A stretch of 40,484 bases of DNA from Chthoniobacterales bacterium (GCA_025929155.1 JAICMR010000009.1:1-40484); one strand, 5' to 3'. Counted from the first letter of the stretch, positions 27,728 to 37,800 are shown. A program made the numbers and translations. Notes: a model not told the origin generated them from the letters alone.

Positions 27728-28303
27728 TTAGGGCAATTCGCTCTTCTCCGCGCGATGGTCGCTTTGTTTAAGGATGATCTCCGCCGCTTCCGCGAAATTT
27801 TCCGCGACCCAGTTCGCGCCAGAACGCTCGTGCTCTGCTGCGCCGTATCCGGTTTTGACGAGGATCGTCCGGACGCCGGCGTTGCGCCCGCATTCCATAT
27901 CGATCGCCTTGTCGCCGACGAAGAAAGACCGCTTCAAATCCAAGTCATGATCACGCCGCGCTTCCAGAATCATGCCAGGCGCCGGCTTGCGACGGTCGGT
28001 CGGGCGTTCGGGATGATCCGGACAGAAATAGCTGGCATCGAGAACTGCCGGTCGAATCTGATTCGCGAGCTCCGCCTCGACCGCGCGATACTCTTTTTCT
28101 GTGAAATAGCCGCGGCCAATCCCGGCCTGATTCGAGATCACGATCAACTTAAAGCCCCGCGCTTTAAGTTGCTGCAGCGCTTCCGGAACACCCGGAAAAA
28201 TGGAGACTTTCGATGGCTCGGAACAATAGTTCACTTCCTCCATCAAGGTTCCATCGCGATCGAGGAAAACCGCGGGCGACGATTTCTCAGGCGGCGTTGT
28301 CAT
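27728..28303 (-). CDS. gmhB: D-glycero-D-manno-heptose 1,7-bisphosphate 7-phosphatase (GmhB-like HAD)
   Basis: A 191-residue HAD-superfamily phosphatase. The nucleophile motif FLDRDGT is at about 14-20, followed by SNQAGIGRGYFTE and the motif-3 lysine and acid-loop region GDKAIDMECGRNAG. The GmhB zinc loop is short: CPDHPERPTDRRKPAPGM keeps the first Cys-x-x-His but lacks the later Cys-x-Cys of the E. coli enzyme. It should remove the C7 phosphate in ADP-heptose synthesis. The ATG at 28303 overlaps the end of rfaE1 by 17 bp, indicating translational coupling. The longer upstream frame to 28471 is an antisense-like extension. The stop TAA is inside a TCGTTAGGG word. Confidence 0.9.
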   Translation of the reverse strand: MTTPPEKSSPAVFLDRDGTLMEEVNYCSEPSKVSIFPGVPEALQQLKARGFKLIVISNQAGIGRGYFTEKEYRAVEAELANQIRPAVLDASYFCPDHPERPTDRRKPAPGMILEARRDHDLDLKRSFFVGDKAIDMECGRNAGVRTILVKTGYGAAEHERSGANWVAENFAEAAEIILKQSDHRAEKSELP

Positions 28304-29297
28304 CCTCGAAACTGGCGCAGAGTTCGTTAGGCGTGACGGTCGCCGTGCCCAGTTTGGCGACGACGACCGCGCTGGCGTGATTGGCAATTTCCGCCGCTTC
28401 CACCGGCGTGGCGTCGCAAGAAAGCGCGAGGGTGAAAAGAGCGATCGCAGTGTCGCCCGCGCCGGAGACATCGAAGACCTGGCGGGCTTTGGTCGGGATG
28501 TGATGCGGACGTTTGCCGCGCTCGAAAAGCATCATGCCCTGCTCGCCGAGCGTGATCAGGAGGAGCTGTGTCTCCCACTGTTTCAGGAGCTTTTCGCCAG
28601 CCGCGAGCAAAGGTGCGTCTTCGCTTGGCGGTTCGACTGGATCGGTCGGCGGCAGTCCGGCGGCGGCGATCGCTTCGCTTCGATTGGGTTTGACGGCGGT
28701 AAAGTTTTCCCAGGCCAGAGACTGCCTCGGATTCGGGTCGGCGGTCGCGATTTTCCCCGCAAAACGCACCTCCGCCGAAACTTGCCTAACGAGTTCGGAA
28801 CTGAGGAATCCTTTGCCGTAATCCTCGAAAATCACGGCATCGAGCTTCCCTAGAACTTTCCGCAAGTCCGCGGAAGTCTTCGCGACTTGCGCCGCCGTCG
28901 GCTCGCGATATTGCTCGCGATCAACCCGCACCACTTGTTGATGTCGAGCGACGATCCGCGTCTTCATGATGGTGCGAAAGGTCGGATCCTCGAACACCAG
29001 ATCAGTCTCGATCTTTTGCTCCCGGAGCAGGTCGAGCAGTTGCTTCCCGCCTGCGTCGGCACCGACCGTTCCGATGACCGACACGTTCCCAATAAATTCT
29101 CGCAGGTTTCGCGCGACGTTCGCCGCGCCGCCCGGATAAAACGATTCGCCGGTAACTTCGACGACCGGGACTGGCGCTTCCGGTGAGATGCGCCCGACTT
29201 TGCCCCAAACGAATTCATCGAGCATCAAGTCGCCGATCACCGCGATGCGTTTGCCCGGAGCCCGGGCTAGAATTTCGCGCAACCGATCTGGTTTCAT
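28287..29297 (-). CDS. rfaE1: D-glycero-beta-D-manno-heptose-7-phosphate kinase (RfaE1/HldE N-domain type)
   Basis: A 336-residue PfkB/ribokinase-family kinase. The ATG at 29297 begins MKPDRLREILARAPGKRIAVIGDLMLDEFVWGKV, and GRISPEAPVPVVEV with YPGGAANVARNL forms the sugar-binding region. The catalytic signature VFDVSGAGDTAIALF, with its catalytic Asp in the GAGD motif, lies near 260. It phosphorylates heptose-7-phosphate at C1. In many bacteria this domain is fused to the ADP-transfer domain as HldE; here the protein ends after the kinase domain, so the adenylyltransferase (rfaE2) must be encoded elsewhere. It is the first gene of the LPS-precursor group and overlaps gmhB. Confidence 0.95.
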   Translation of the reverse strand: MKPDRLREILARAPGKRIAVIGDLMLDEFVWGKVGRISPEAPVPVVEVTGESFYPGGAANVARNLREFIGNVSVIGTVGADAGGKQLLDLLREQKIETDLVFEDPTFRTIMKTRIVARHQQVVRVDREQYREPTAAQVAKTSADLRKVLGKLDAVIFEDYGKGFLSSELVRQVSAEVRFAGKIATADPNPRQSLAWENFTAVKPNRSEAIAAAGLPPTDPVEPPSEDAPLLAAGEKLLKQWETQLLLITLGEQGMMLFERGKRPHHIPTKARQVFDVSGAGDTAIALFTLALSCDATPVEAAEIANHASAVVVAKLGTATVTPNELCASFEDDNAA

Positions 29298-29460
29298 CGC
29301 GGGAACGAACTCATGAAACAACCGGCCATGCCACCAGCAAAAGGGTTTGCCGCGATTCCACTTCACTGCAAGCTATGGCGATTTGTCTCGCTGGAACGTT
29401 CTGCATAAAGTAGCCAACTAATCCTGAATACCTTCTTGAAATCAACAGTCGAAGCCGCGG

Positions 29461-30255
29461 ATGAGACGTTTCTTTAACTTACTTTTAGCAGGCGGTTGTG
29501 CGCTAGGGTTCGCCCAGGCCCGTGCCGCTGACGCGCCGCGCCGGATCGATGTGAAGCGGCTTTCGCGAACCGTGGAGGACGTGGTGGTGCCTTTGCCTAA
29601 CGAGATTTTCGGGGCTTTGAACAAGCTCGACAGCGTGAACTGGAAGGAATACGTGCGCACCAACAAGGGCACCAGCTTCACGGAACGACCACGGATCGCG
29701 CTGCTCCTCGGGGCGACGATCGCCGATGGATTTATCGCGGTGCAGGCAGAGGATGCGCCGAGCGTGAAAGAAATCGGCCAGCGCGTCGTGAGCCTGGCCA
29801 AAGGGATCGGCGTCGGAAATTCTATCGTGCCCCATGCGAAAGCGATCACGGAAGCGGCCGATCATCGAAAATGGGATGCGGTGCGGCAGGAGCTCGATCG
29901 CACGCAGAACAGTGTGCAACAGGCGATGAACGAAGTGCACGATGAGAAGCTTTCCCAGCTTGTTAGTCTCGGCGGCTGGCTGCGCGGTACGCAGGTGCTG
30001 ACGTCGGTGGTCGACCGGCATTTTTCCGCTGACGGCGCCGAACTGCTGCATCAGCCGGATCTGCTCGAATATTTTCAACGCAAACTGGCGAGTATGCCGG
30101 AATTCAATATCCCGCTCCTCGGCCAGATCCGAAATTCGCTGGTGGAAGTGAAGCCATTGATCGAAACCGAAAAGCCAATCTCGGCCGCTTCGGTGAGGAG
30201 AATCAACCAGATCACGACCGGCCTCGATGAACAGATCGTGACCCGCAGGCAATAG
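29461..30255 (+). CDS. Exported protein of unknown function
   Basis: A 264-residue protein with a signal peptide (MRRFFNLLLAGGCALGFAQARA, cleavage near residue 22). The mature protein is mainly helical, with blocks such as TVEDVVVPLPNEIFGALNKLD, IALLLGATIADGFIAVQAED, IGQRVVSLAKGIG and LVSLGGWLRGTQVL. I do not recognise a family. PLPNEI is encoded by an exact GCCTAACGA word. It is followed five bases later by another exported gene, so the two form an operon and may function together in the periplasm or at the outer membrane. The start ATG at 29461 is set by the signal peptide. Confidence 0.7.
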   Translation: MRRFFNLLLAGGCALGFAQARAADAPRRIDVKRLSRTVEDVVVPLPNEIFGALNKLDSVNWKEYVRTNKGTSFTERPRIALLLGATIADGFIAVQAEDAPSVKEIGQRVVSLAKGIGVGNSIVPHAKAITEAADHRKWDAVRQELDRTQNSVQQAMNEVHDEKLSQLVSLGGWLRGTQVLTSVVDRHFSADGAELLHQPDLLEYFQRKLASMPEFNIPLLGQIRNSLVEVKPLIETEKPISAASVRRINQITTGLDEQIVTRRQ

Positions 30256-30260
30256 CACTC

Positions 30261-30713
30261 ATGCGTCTATCCGTTTCCACTTCTCGCCGGATCACATGGC
30301 TTTTTGTCGCGGCGCTTGCTTTGCAGGTTGCCGCTTCGCGCGCATCGGTCGACGACGCGCATTCTTTCGCGCTCGAATCGGCTGCGCCCTATGTGAAGCA
30401 AGGCTTCCAGGTGCGGGAGGATTACTGGGGCGGCGATCTCGGGGTGGGGGAGAAGAAGGCGGTGCGCCAGCAACTCTTCAAAGGCAACGAATACTGGTTC
30501 TGGATGGGCACGGAAGTGGAACAGGCGAAAGTCTCGGTTCACGTTTACGATGCCGATGGCAAGCTCGCGGAACAACCTGATAGCTGGCAGAAAGGCCATT
30601 TCGCCGCCGCGCATTTGATCCCGAAGGCAACCGGGAGCTATTTCGTCATTGTCTCGGTCGACAGCTCGCCGGAAGAACGCACTCACTGGGCACTGGTTTA
30701 CGGGTTTAAGTAA
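30261..30713 (+). CDS. Small exported protein of unknown function
   Basis: A 150-residue protein with a signal peptide (positive n-region, hydrophobic ITWLFVAALALQVAAS, cleavage after about residue 28). The mature part is a predicted beta-rich domain: VREDYWGGDLGVGEKKAVRQQLFKGNEYWFWMG-like strand region, then VSVHVYDADGKL, AAHLIPKATGSYFVIVSVD and HWALVYGFK. This pattern resembles pre-peptidase or CBM-like binding modules found in periplasmic proteins, without a clear match. It starts five bases after the preceding stop, giving a two-gene operon. A dispersed word lies seven bases after its stop at 30720. Confidence 0.65.
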   Translation: MRLSVSTSRRITWLFVAALALQVAASRASVDDAHSFALESAAPYVKQGFQVREDYWGGDLGVGEKKAVRQQLFKGNEYWFWMGTEVEQAKVSVHVYDADGKLAEQPDSWQKGHFAAAHLIPKATGSYFVIVSVDSSPEERTHWALVYGFK

Positions 30714-30897
30714 GAGCTGTCGTTAGGCTGTCCTGTGCGGACTCGGCAATGCGGGAGCAGTCGAGGGAGGGGGAGTTGAAATCGCTGATCGCACTGCGGT
30801 CTGAGACTTGGACGTTGTTTTCAGCGCGCAAGCCGCCGGGTTTGACACCATTCCGCTGAGCAGCCTATTCTCAGCCCCTGCAATTTCCATCGGCCAG

Positions 30898-31875
30898 ATG
30901 ATTGAAACCCGCACCTTGGAATTCGAAAACCCCCGGGCGGTGCAGTCGCTCTACGCGAACGATTTGAAGTTGATCAAGAACCTCGAGGAGTCGTTAGGCG
31001 TCAAGGTTACGACCCGCGAAGGCTGGATCAAGATTGAGGGCGAACCGACGCAGATCGAAAAAGCGGCACAAGTTTTTGCGCAACTGGAAGCCGCACGGAA
31101 ACGCGGAGTGGATATCCAACGGCACGAATTCAATTACGCTTTGAACTCGGTGAATGAAGCGCGCGAAGATAATCTGGGCGATCTCGTCGCGACCAGGATC
31201 ACGACTTCTACGCGCAAACCGCCGATCGTCGCCCGAACCCTTGGACAGCGGCAGTATCTCGAAGCGATCCAAAAAAACGACGTTGTCTTTGGAATCGGTC
31301 CAGCCGGGACGGGTAAAACCTATCTTGCAGTCGCGATGGCAGTCTCGGCCCTGAAGAAGGAACAAGTGGATAGGATTATCCTGACGCGGCCGGCGGTGGA
31401 AGCAGGCGAAGCGCTGGGATTTCTGCCGGGTGATTTGCAGCAGAAAATTACGCCCTATCTGCGCCCGCTGTATGATGCGCTTCATGATATGCTCGAGCCG
31501 GAGGAGCTCGAGCGTTTCGTCGCCCGCGAAACGATCGAGATCGCGCCACTGGCTTACATGCGGGGCCGGACTTTAAGTAATGCCTTCGTCATTCTCGACG
31601 AAGCGCAAAACACGACGAGGGAGCAGATGTTCATGCTACTTACACGCATTGGTCCTCGCTCGAAGTGTGTCGTGACGGGCGACGGCACGCAGATCGATTT
31701 GCCAACAAATAAACGCTCCGGTCTGCTGGAAGCGCTCCAGGCTTTAAAGGATGTGCCGGGAATCGGCTTCGCTTACTTTGACTCGCGCGATGTCGTCCGG
31801 CACGAACTGGTGCGTGCGATCATCAACGCTTATCAGCAACACCGCGCACCAGCTAACACTGGAAGCCGCAAGTAA
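30898..31875 (+). CDS. phoH: PhoH-like ATPase
   Basis: A 325-residue P-loop protein. The ATG at 30898 (MIETRTLEFENPRAV) is preferred to an upstream GTP-like extension starting at 30808. Residues about 15-65 form a KH-like domain (LKLIKNLEESLGVKVTTREGWIKIEG), followed by the PhoH core: GQRQYLEAI, Walker A GIGPAGTGKT (about 132-141), RPAVEAGEALGFLPGD, Walker B AFVILDEAQNTT and VVTGDGTQIDLP. PhoH is a conserved RNA-linked ATPase thought to act with YbeY in RNA maturation; the 7TM-HD gene follows immediately (6-bp gap), the usual phoH-pgpH-ybeY neighbourhood. No ybeY is present in the window. Confidence 0.95.
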   Translation: MIETRTLEFENPRAVQSLYANDLKLIKNLEESLGVKVTTREGWIKIEGEPTQIEKAAQVFAQLEAARKRGVDIQRHEFNYALNSVNEAREDNLGDLVATRITTSTRKPPIVARTLGQRQYLEAIQKNDVVFGIGPAGTGKTYLAVAMAVSALKKEQVDRIILTRPAVEAGEALGFLPGDLQQKITPYLRPLYDALHDMLEPEELERFVARETIEIAPLAYMRGRTLSNAFVILDEAQNTTREQMFMLLTRIGPRSKCVVTGDGTQIDLPTNKRSGLLEALQALKDVPGIGFAYFDSRDVVRHELVRAIINAYQQHRAPANTGSRK

Positions 31876-31881
31876 GTTACC

Positions 31882-33519
31882 ATGTTTGACGTTCTGCGCC
31901 GCACGCAGCTGGTAAAGAGAGGCCTTGCATCCGGAAAGAAGCGCCGGCGCCGGCCTTCCAACGAAATCCTGCGCAACCTTGAGCATGCGCCGTGGATGAA
32001 GCTGACAATTTTCGTGGCGTTCATCGCCGGCCTGGCCTCGCTGATCTTTAGCGGCCAGCAGCCGGAGCCGACAAAAAACTTCGTCATCGCGCTTCTCTTT
32101 CTCGCTACTTCCATCGCTCAGCTTTGGATCAATCAGCCGAATACGTTCCTTCGCAACTCTCGCGTTTTTCTCGTTTACGGAATCATCTTCTTCCAGCTCG
32201 CGATCACAAAGTTACTTCTCGTCCTATGTGATAGCGGTGTTTTCGTGGTCCTGAAACCGGAGACGGCGTGGCTGATCACTCCTTATGCCTTCGCGCCGCT
32301 CGTCCTGTGCGTGCTGCTGGGGCGCAATCACGGCCTTTATGGTGCTGTGTTCGTTAGTCTTTTTGCCAGCATCTTGGTCAATAAAATGGACGCGCCCCTG
32401 CTGGTGATCGGTCTTATAAGTGGTTTTACCGCGGTTTATCTCACGCTCCAGGTGCGCCGGCGCAGCCGCCTCATCCGGGCTGGTTTCTATGTCGGCCTCG
32501 CGATTTGGCTTCTTTCCCTGACCTTTGGTTTGATCGGGCCGATCAACCTTTTCAATCCGGGGGCGACGGATTGGACCATGATCGGGATCCAAAGCGGCCT
32601 TGCGATCGGGAACGGAATCGTCACAGCCATGGTGGTGGGCGGCGCCCTGCCGATCCTTGAACATCTCTTCGCGATCACAACGGACATTTCATGGCTGGAA
32701 GCCTCCGATCTGAATCATCCGCTCCTGCGTCGCATGACGATCGAAGCGCCAGGCACTTACCATCACAGTCTCGTGGTCGCGAACCTGGCGGAGTCAGCCG
32801 CCGAAGCAGTGGGCGCGAATGCCACTCTTTGCCGCGTCTGTTCCTACTTCCATGATGTCGGCAAGCTGGTGAAGCCGGAGTATTTCACTGAGAACATGAA
32901 CTTCGAGCGCAATCCGCACGATGATCTCGCACCGACGATGAGCGCGCTCATCATTATCGCACACGTCAAGGAAGGGGTGGACCTTGCGTTGAAGCACGGG
33001 CTCAATCAGCAGGTGATAGATGTGATTCAACAGCATCACGGCACGTCGCTGGTTTTCTACTTCTACAAGCGCGCCTTACAGCAACACGAAGATGCGCGGG
33101 CTGGCGGAAAGATTATGAAAATGCGCGAGGAGGATATTCCGGAAGTCGCCGAGGAAAACTTTCGCTACAGTGGCCCGCGGCCGCAAAGTAAGGAAGCTGG
33201 TATCATCAGTCTTGCCGACATGGTGGAAAGCGCCTCGCGTAGCCTGGAAAAACCGACCCCGGCCAAGATAGAACAGCTGGTTAATGACCTGATCGATCAG
33301 CGGCTCGCCGATCACCAACTCGACGAATGCGACCTGACTCTGCGCGAACTTCGGACGATTGCTGAGCGCTTTCGCTTTACGCTCATGAATATGCTCCACA
33401 CTCGCATCGCTTATCCCAAAGAGGGCAAATCGACCAGCAGTCGCGATGACGGCGCCCGCGCCAGCGCCATGGTCGAAACAAAACGCCCGGCAGGCGCGCC
33501 GCCGGTTTCCGCTGCCTGA
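31882..33519 (+). CDS. Short PgpH-like 7TM HD-domain phosphohydrolase
   Basis: A 545-residue protein. After a basic N-terminus (KKRRRRPSN), about seven to eight membrane helices run from residue 38 to 260. The cytoplasmic HD domain follows: APGTYHHSLVVANLAESAA (first His), YFHDVGKLVKPEYF (HD pair, HDVG instead of HDIG), IIIAHVKEG and IQQHHGTSLVFYFY. This is the 7TM-HD catalytic type of PgpH, which hydrolyses c-di-AMP in Firmicutes. Unlike PgpH, there is no large extracellular 7TMR-HDED domain between the first helices. It is coupled to phoH upstream (6-bp gap) and ends convergent with nuoC. The substrate nucleotide is inferred. Confidence 0.88.
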   Translation: MFDVLRRTQLVKRGLASGKKRRRRPSNEILRNLEHAPWMKLTIFVAFIAGLASLIFSGQQPEPTKNFVIALLFLATSIAQLWINQPNTFLRNSRVFLVYGIIFFQLAITKLLLVLCDSGVFVVLKPETAWLITPYAFAPLVLCVLLGRNHGLYGAVFVSLFASILVNKMDAPLLVIGLISGFTAVYLTLQVRRRSRLIRAGFYVGLAIWLLSLTFGLIGPINLFNPGATDWTMIGIQSGLAIGNGIVTAMVVGGALPILEHLFAITTDISWLEASDLNHPLLRRMTIEAPGTYHHSLVVANLAESAAEAVGANATLCRVCSYFHDVGKLVKPEYFTENMNFERNPHDDLAPTMSALIIIAHVKEGVDLALKHGLNQQVIDVIQQHHGTSLVFYFYKRALQQHEDARAGGKIMKMREEDIPEVAEENFRYSGPRPQSKEAGIISLADMVESASRSLEKPTPAKIEQLVNDLIDQRLADHQLDECDLTLRELRTIAERFRFTLMNMLHTRIAYPKEGKSTSSRDDGARASAMVETKRPAGAPPVSAA

Positions 33520-33659
33520 CTGGACTGGAGAGTTTTGCGGTCAAGCGACTGCGTGGGTTACGCGCCAACGTTAGTAAGCGCATTCGTACTGCGATTGCCT
33601 TCTGAACGAAGCTACAAGAAGAAGCGCGTACAGCTGGCGCGGCGATAAATGTTTGGACG

Positions 33660-34238
33660 CTACTCCTCGAGCGGCGGACGCGCGCGTGGTTCGCGATCTT
33701 TTGTTGTCGCTGTGCTCGGTTCGGTGACAAAAGGGCCACCCTCCATCGGCGCCGCCGAAGTGAAAGCGACATCCGGCATCGCACTTGGCAGACCCTCCAG
33801 CGGAAACTCTTTTCGCAAGGGAAAGTAAGGATAACCTTCCCACATCAGGATACGGCGCAAATCGGGATGGTTATTGAAGCGCAATCCCATCATGTCCCAA
33901 ACTTCGCGTTCGTGCCAGTTAGCCGTCGGCCAGAGATCGGAGACGGTATCCACCACTGGGTCATCTTCGGAGACGCGGACCTTCAGGCGTAAATGAGCTG
34001 CGAGCGTCATCGAGTAAAGCTCATAAACCACTTCGAAGCGCGGCTCGAAACCAAAGTTGTCGACACTCGAAAGATCGAGCAGGTAATCGAAGGAGAGCTC
34101 TTGCTTGCAGAAGCGCGCGACCTCTCTCAGATCGGACGGTGCAATGACAAAAGTGCTTTCGCCGCGAAACTCTATCCGTTCCTGCATCTTCGCTCCGAAG
34201 CGTTCGGAGAGTGAAGAGAAAAGCTCAGGACCAGTCAT
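33660..34238 (-). CDS. nuoC: NADH-quinone oxidoreductase subunit C
   Basis: A 192-residue 30-kDa complex I subunit. Central features are the hydrophobic strands around YELYSMTLAAHLRLKV and the signature ANWHEREVWDMMGLRFNNHPDLRRILMWEGYPYFPLRKEFP (about 105-145; its core is ERExWDMxGxxFxNHPDLRRI). It is part of the peripheral arm that carries electrons to quinone. It follows nuoB by 33 bp. The C-terminal ~25 residues are charged and proline-rich, as in unfused NuoC. It is not fused to NuoD, and neither nuoD nor nuoA is adjacent. Confidence 0.95.
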   Translation of the reverse strand: MTGPELFSSLSERFGAKMQERIEFRGESTFVIAPSDLREVARFCKQELSFDYLLDLSSVDNFGFEPRFEVVYELYSMTLAAHLRLKVRVSEDDPVVDTVSDLWPTANWHEREVWDMMGLRFNNHPDLRRILMWEGYPYFPLRKEFPLEGLPSAMPDVAFTSAAPMEGGPFVTEPSTATTKDREPRARPPLEE

Positions 34239-34271
34239 AGAGAAGGCGGAAGGACAAGTAGGAGACGACTA

Positions 34272-34829
34272 TTACGAGTAAGACTCGATCTTTTCAACGA
34301 AGTCGCGCTTTTGCGATCCGAAGGAGCGCTCGCCACTAATCTTAGTCTGTAACTTCATCAGTCCTTCCAGAAGCGCCTCGGGCCGCGGCGGACAGCCAGA
34401 AACATAAACATCGACCGGTAGAAGTTGATCGATGCCCTGCAAAACCGCGTAAGAGCGATACATGCCTCCGCTCGAAGCGCAGGCGCCCATGGCGATGACC
34501 CATTTCGGCTCGGGCATCTGCTCATAGATGCGCTTGACTGCCAGCGCCATTTTATAGGTCACCGTGCCAGCGACGATCATGACATCACACTGACGCGGCG
34601 AGAAACGCATGACCTCGGCTCCAAAGCGCGCGATGTCGAAGCGGGCGGAGGCCGTGGCCATTAGCTCGATCGCGCAGCAAGCCAATCCCATCGGCATGGG
34701 CCAGAGCGAGTTCTTTCGCATCCAATTCATCGCGGCATCCAGCCGGGTGAAGATAATGTTGCCTTCGATCTTCGAATCGTAGGCAGCCGGAACTTGTCGC
34801 GGTTCAGCCGACGGTGCAGCGGTGATCAT
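34272..34829 (-). CDS. nuoB: NADH-quinone oxidoreductase subunit B
   Basis: A 185-residue subunit with the four cluster N2 cysteines at 51, 52 (GLACCAIE), 117 (GACASSGG) and 146 ([16 protein letters not shown]), all present. [29 protein letters not shown] and [15 protein letters not shown] are family signatures. It carries the terminal [4Fe-4S] cluster N2 that reduces quinone at the membrane interface. ATG at 34829. nuoC follows on the same strand, but upstream lies a large sensor kinase instead of nuoA, so the pair is separated from the rest of complex I. Confidence 0.96.
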   Translation of the reverse strand: MITAAPSAEPRQVPAAYDSKIEGNIIFTRLDAAMNWMRKNSLWPMPMGLACCAIELMATASARFDIARFGAEVMRFSPRQCDVMIVAGTVTYKMALAVKRIYEQMPEPKWVIAMGACASSGGMYRSYAVLQGIDQLLPVDVYVSGCPPRPEALLEGLMKLQTKISGERSFGSQKRDFVEKIESYS

Positions 34830-34886
34830 TGCACCTGCAAGCTAAGGGAGGGAGAGACGTGCGCAAGCTGGAAGAGCGCGCGGGAC

Positions 34887-37800
34887 TTAACAGGCGTGCT
34901 GCAACTCCAGGATCTCGTGATTGCTGGCTCGTGCCGATTCGATCATTTCGTGAACGGTGTTGCCGAGCACATTCGCTTCATACGGCTTTGGGATTACGCC
35001 CCGGAACCCGAGTTCCTGATAACGACTCAGCGTGTCGTCGGTCGCGTAGCCGCTCGAAACGATCGCGTTCACCGTCGGGTCGATTTCAAGCAATGCCTTG
35101 AGTGCGTCCTTTCCGCCCATGCCTCCGGGTAACGTGAGATCGAGTATCACCAGATCGAAGCGCCGGCCCGCGTTCAGGCCTTTGCGATAAAAGTCGATTC
35201 CGTTCAGCGCCGTGTCCGCCTGTGTCACTTCGTAACCGAGCCGGGTAAGAGTGAAATCCACGAGCATCCGAATCGCCTCCTCATCATCGACGATCAGGAC
35301 ACGGCCGCTGCCTTTAATCTCCGCGGGCCTGTCAGCTTTGGAATCAGCGGGAGTGGGAAGTGCTTCGATGCGCACTTCTCTTGAAGACGCGGGCAAATAA
35401 ACGGTGAAAGTGGAGCCCCGATTAACCTCGGATTCCACAGTGATCAATCCGCCGTGGTTTTTCACGATCGAATAAGTGGTCGCGAGCCCGAGGCCGTTGC
35501 CCTTCTTTTTCGTTGTAAAATAGGGATCGAAGATCCGCTTCACATAATGCTCTGGAATTCCGACGCCTTCGTCGCGGACTTCAATCCGGATGTAATCCCC
35601 GGGAGGGAGATGGTCGGGTGCATCCAGGGTTTCCAGATCGTTCGCAAAGTTGTCGCAGCTGACGTGAAGGGTACCGCCGTCAGGCATGGCTTGGTCAGCG
35701 TTCACCGCGAGGTTCGCGATCACCTGGCTGATCTGCCCGGTGTCGAACTCGGCGGGCCAGAGTCGTGGTGCGATCTTGATTTCGCTGCGGCTTTGGGTTC
35801 CCCGGAGTGAAAAGCTGACTGTATCCTCGATTAACTTCCGCGCCGATGCGGTTTCTTTGATCGGCGCGCCGCCACGGGCGAAAGTCAGAAGTTGCTGCGC
35901 GAGATCGCGGGCCCGATGCGAGGCGTTTTGCGCGTCGTCCAACCGCGTATTTAGCTGCGGATCCTTCGGCATCAGAAGAGTCACAAGGGAGATGTTGCCG
36001 ATGATCGCCGTGAGGAGGTTGTTGAAATCATGCGCGATGCCTCCCGCGAGCAAACCGAGTTGCTCAAGGCTTTCCGCCTTGCGTCTTTCCGCTTCGTCGC
36101 GAAGCCGTTGCGTGATGTCGCGGAAGACCAACACAACTCCGGAAAGCTCGCCATTGCCATCGGCGATGGGCGCGGAGACCTGCTCAATGACGCGCTTGGT
36201 TCCATCGCGAGCGGTCAGAGTCGAACGTTCCGGCGTAGCCAGCAGGATCGCCTCCGCGATACTGCGGTAACCGTTTAGTTGCGGACGCCGCCGCGCCGGA
36301 CCTTCCGCGACAATGCTGAAGACGGTCGCGAGTCTGCAACCCACGGCTTCGCTGTCCGGCCAGCCGGTGAGTTTTTCGCAAGCGGGGTTCGTCATCAAAA
36401 TGTTCCCGTCCAGGTCGGTTGTGATGACGCCGTCGCCAATCGAGCCAAGCGTCGCGGCGAGACTGTTCTTCTCGGCTGCGAGTTCTTCCTCGAAACGCTT
36501 TCGCTCGGTCACGTCGCGGATCATGCCGACATAAAACTTCTGGTTGTCGGTCACCATCTCGTTCAGCGAAATCTCCACTGGAAAAGTCGCGCGGCCGCGA
36601 GTGCGAGCCAGTGCGCGCGTGATGGTGCCGGTCCGCCTCGCGAGCTCCGACCATTCGCAGGAACGAAGCCCGCCCTCCACATCGCGATCGAAACACTGGG
36701 GAATCAGGTGTGCAAATTGATCGCCGCAAAACTCATTCGGGCTATAACCAAACAACCGCCGGGCCGCGGGATTCATCGAGCAGATCGAGCCGGATTCGTC
36801 GATCGTGACCATGCCGTCGAGGATGTTGTCAATCACGGCGTGCATGCGGATATCGGCGCTCTCGATTTTACGGAACTGCCGCCGGCAAATGACGAAGCTG
36901 TAAATGCCGGAGCCAATCATGAGCGCGGCGACGACGGCGCAAAGGAAATCGATGCCGGTGGTCGTCAGGACGCGCTGGTGCGCGGCCGCCGCGGTTCGGA
37001 TCTCGTAGATTTCCATCTGCTGCTTGGTGAACTCGTCCAATGCATGCCGGACGCTCGCCATTATCTGCTCACCACGCGCCCCGTTTTCGGCTGGCGGAAT
37101 TTTGCCGGCGCGTTTGGTTTCGATGTCCGGGAGCGCGCAACTCATGATCCAGTCCTCGAGGTCGGTCCGGATGCCATCGAGCTTGGCTGATTGCGCAGGT
37201 GAATCAGCGACGAGGACCGCGAGGTGACCGTGAAACGTGTAGAAGTTCGCGGTCGCCCGTTTGTAAGAGTCGATGAAAACCGGGTCGCCGGTCAGGACGT
37301 AGCCTCGCTTCTCCTTCTGCATTTCATAAGCAGCGCGCTCCAGACGTGGAATGAAGTCAAGAACCTGCGTCGATTGAATCGCCCATTCTTGTTCGCGCAC
37401 CCTTTGGTGCGAGCTGATTTGCTCGTCGCGCTGGACCGAGTGCAGAAGCTCGCGGGCCTGGTCGAGCAACTCGGCCCCGAGCGCACTTTTCGTCTGCCCG
37501 GCTTCAGTCAACACTCTTGATTGATTCCCCTGTATCTCCAAAAGTTGCTTGTTCAACCAGTTCCAAACGATTCCCTGCATTTTAAGGATTCGCTTGCGCT
37601 GTTGCGGATTGGTCACGACAACGGCTGCGAGTTGTTCGCTGTTCCGCTGAAAAACGGCTTTTCTGCGTTCCAGATTTTCGAGATAGACGCGCGAGTGCGT
37701 CAGCAGATAACCGCGGTGTGCGTTCTCCAGAGCCGCGATGTCGTTCTCCAGAACGCTGCTCATCCGCATAACCGCGATGGTGTGCGCGCGAAAACTCGAT

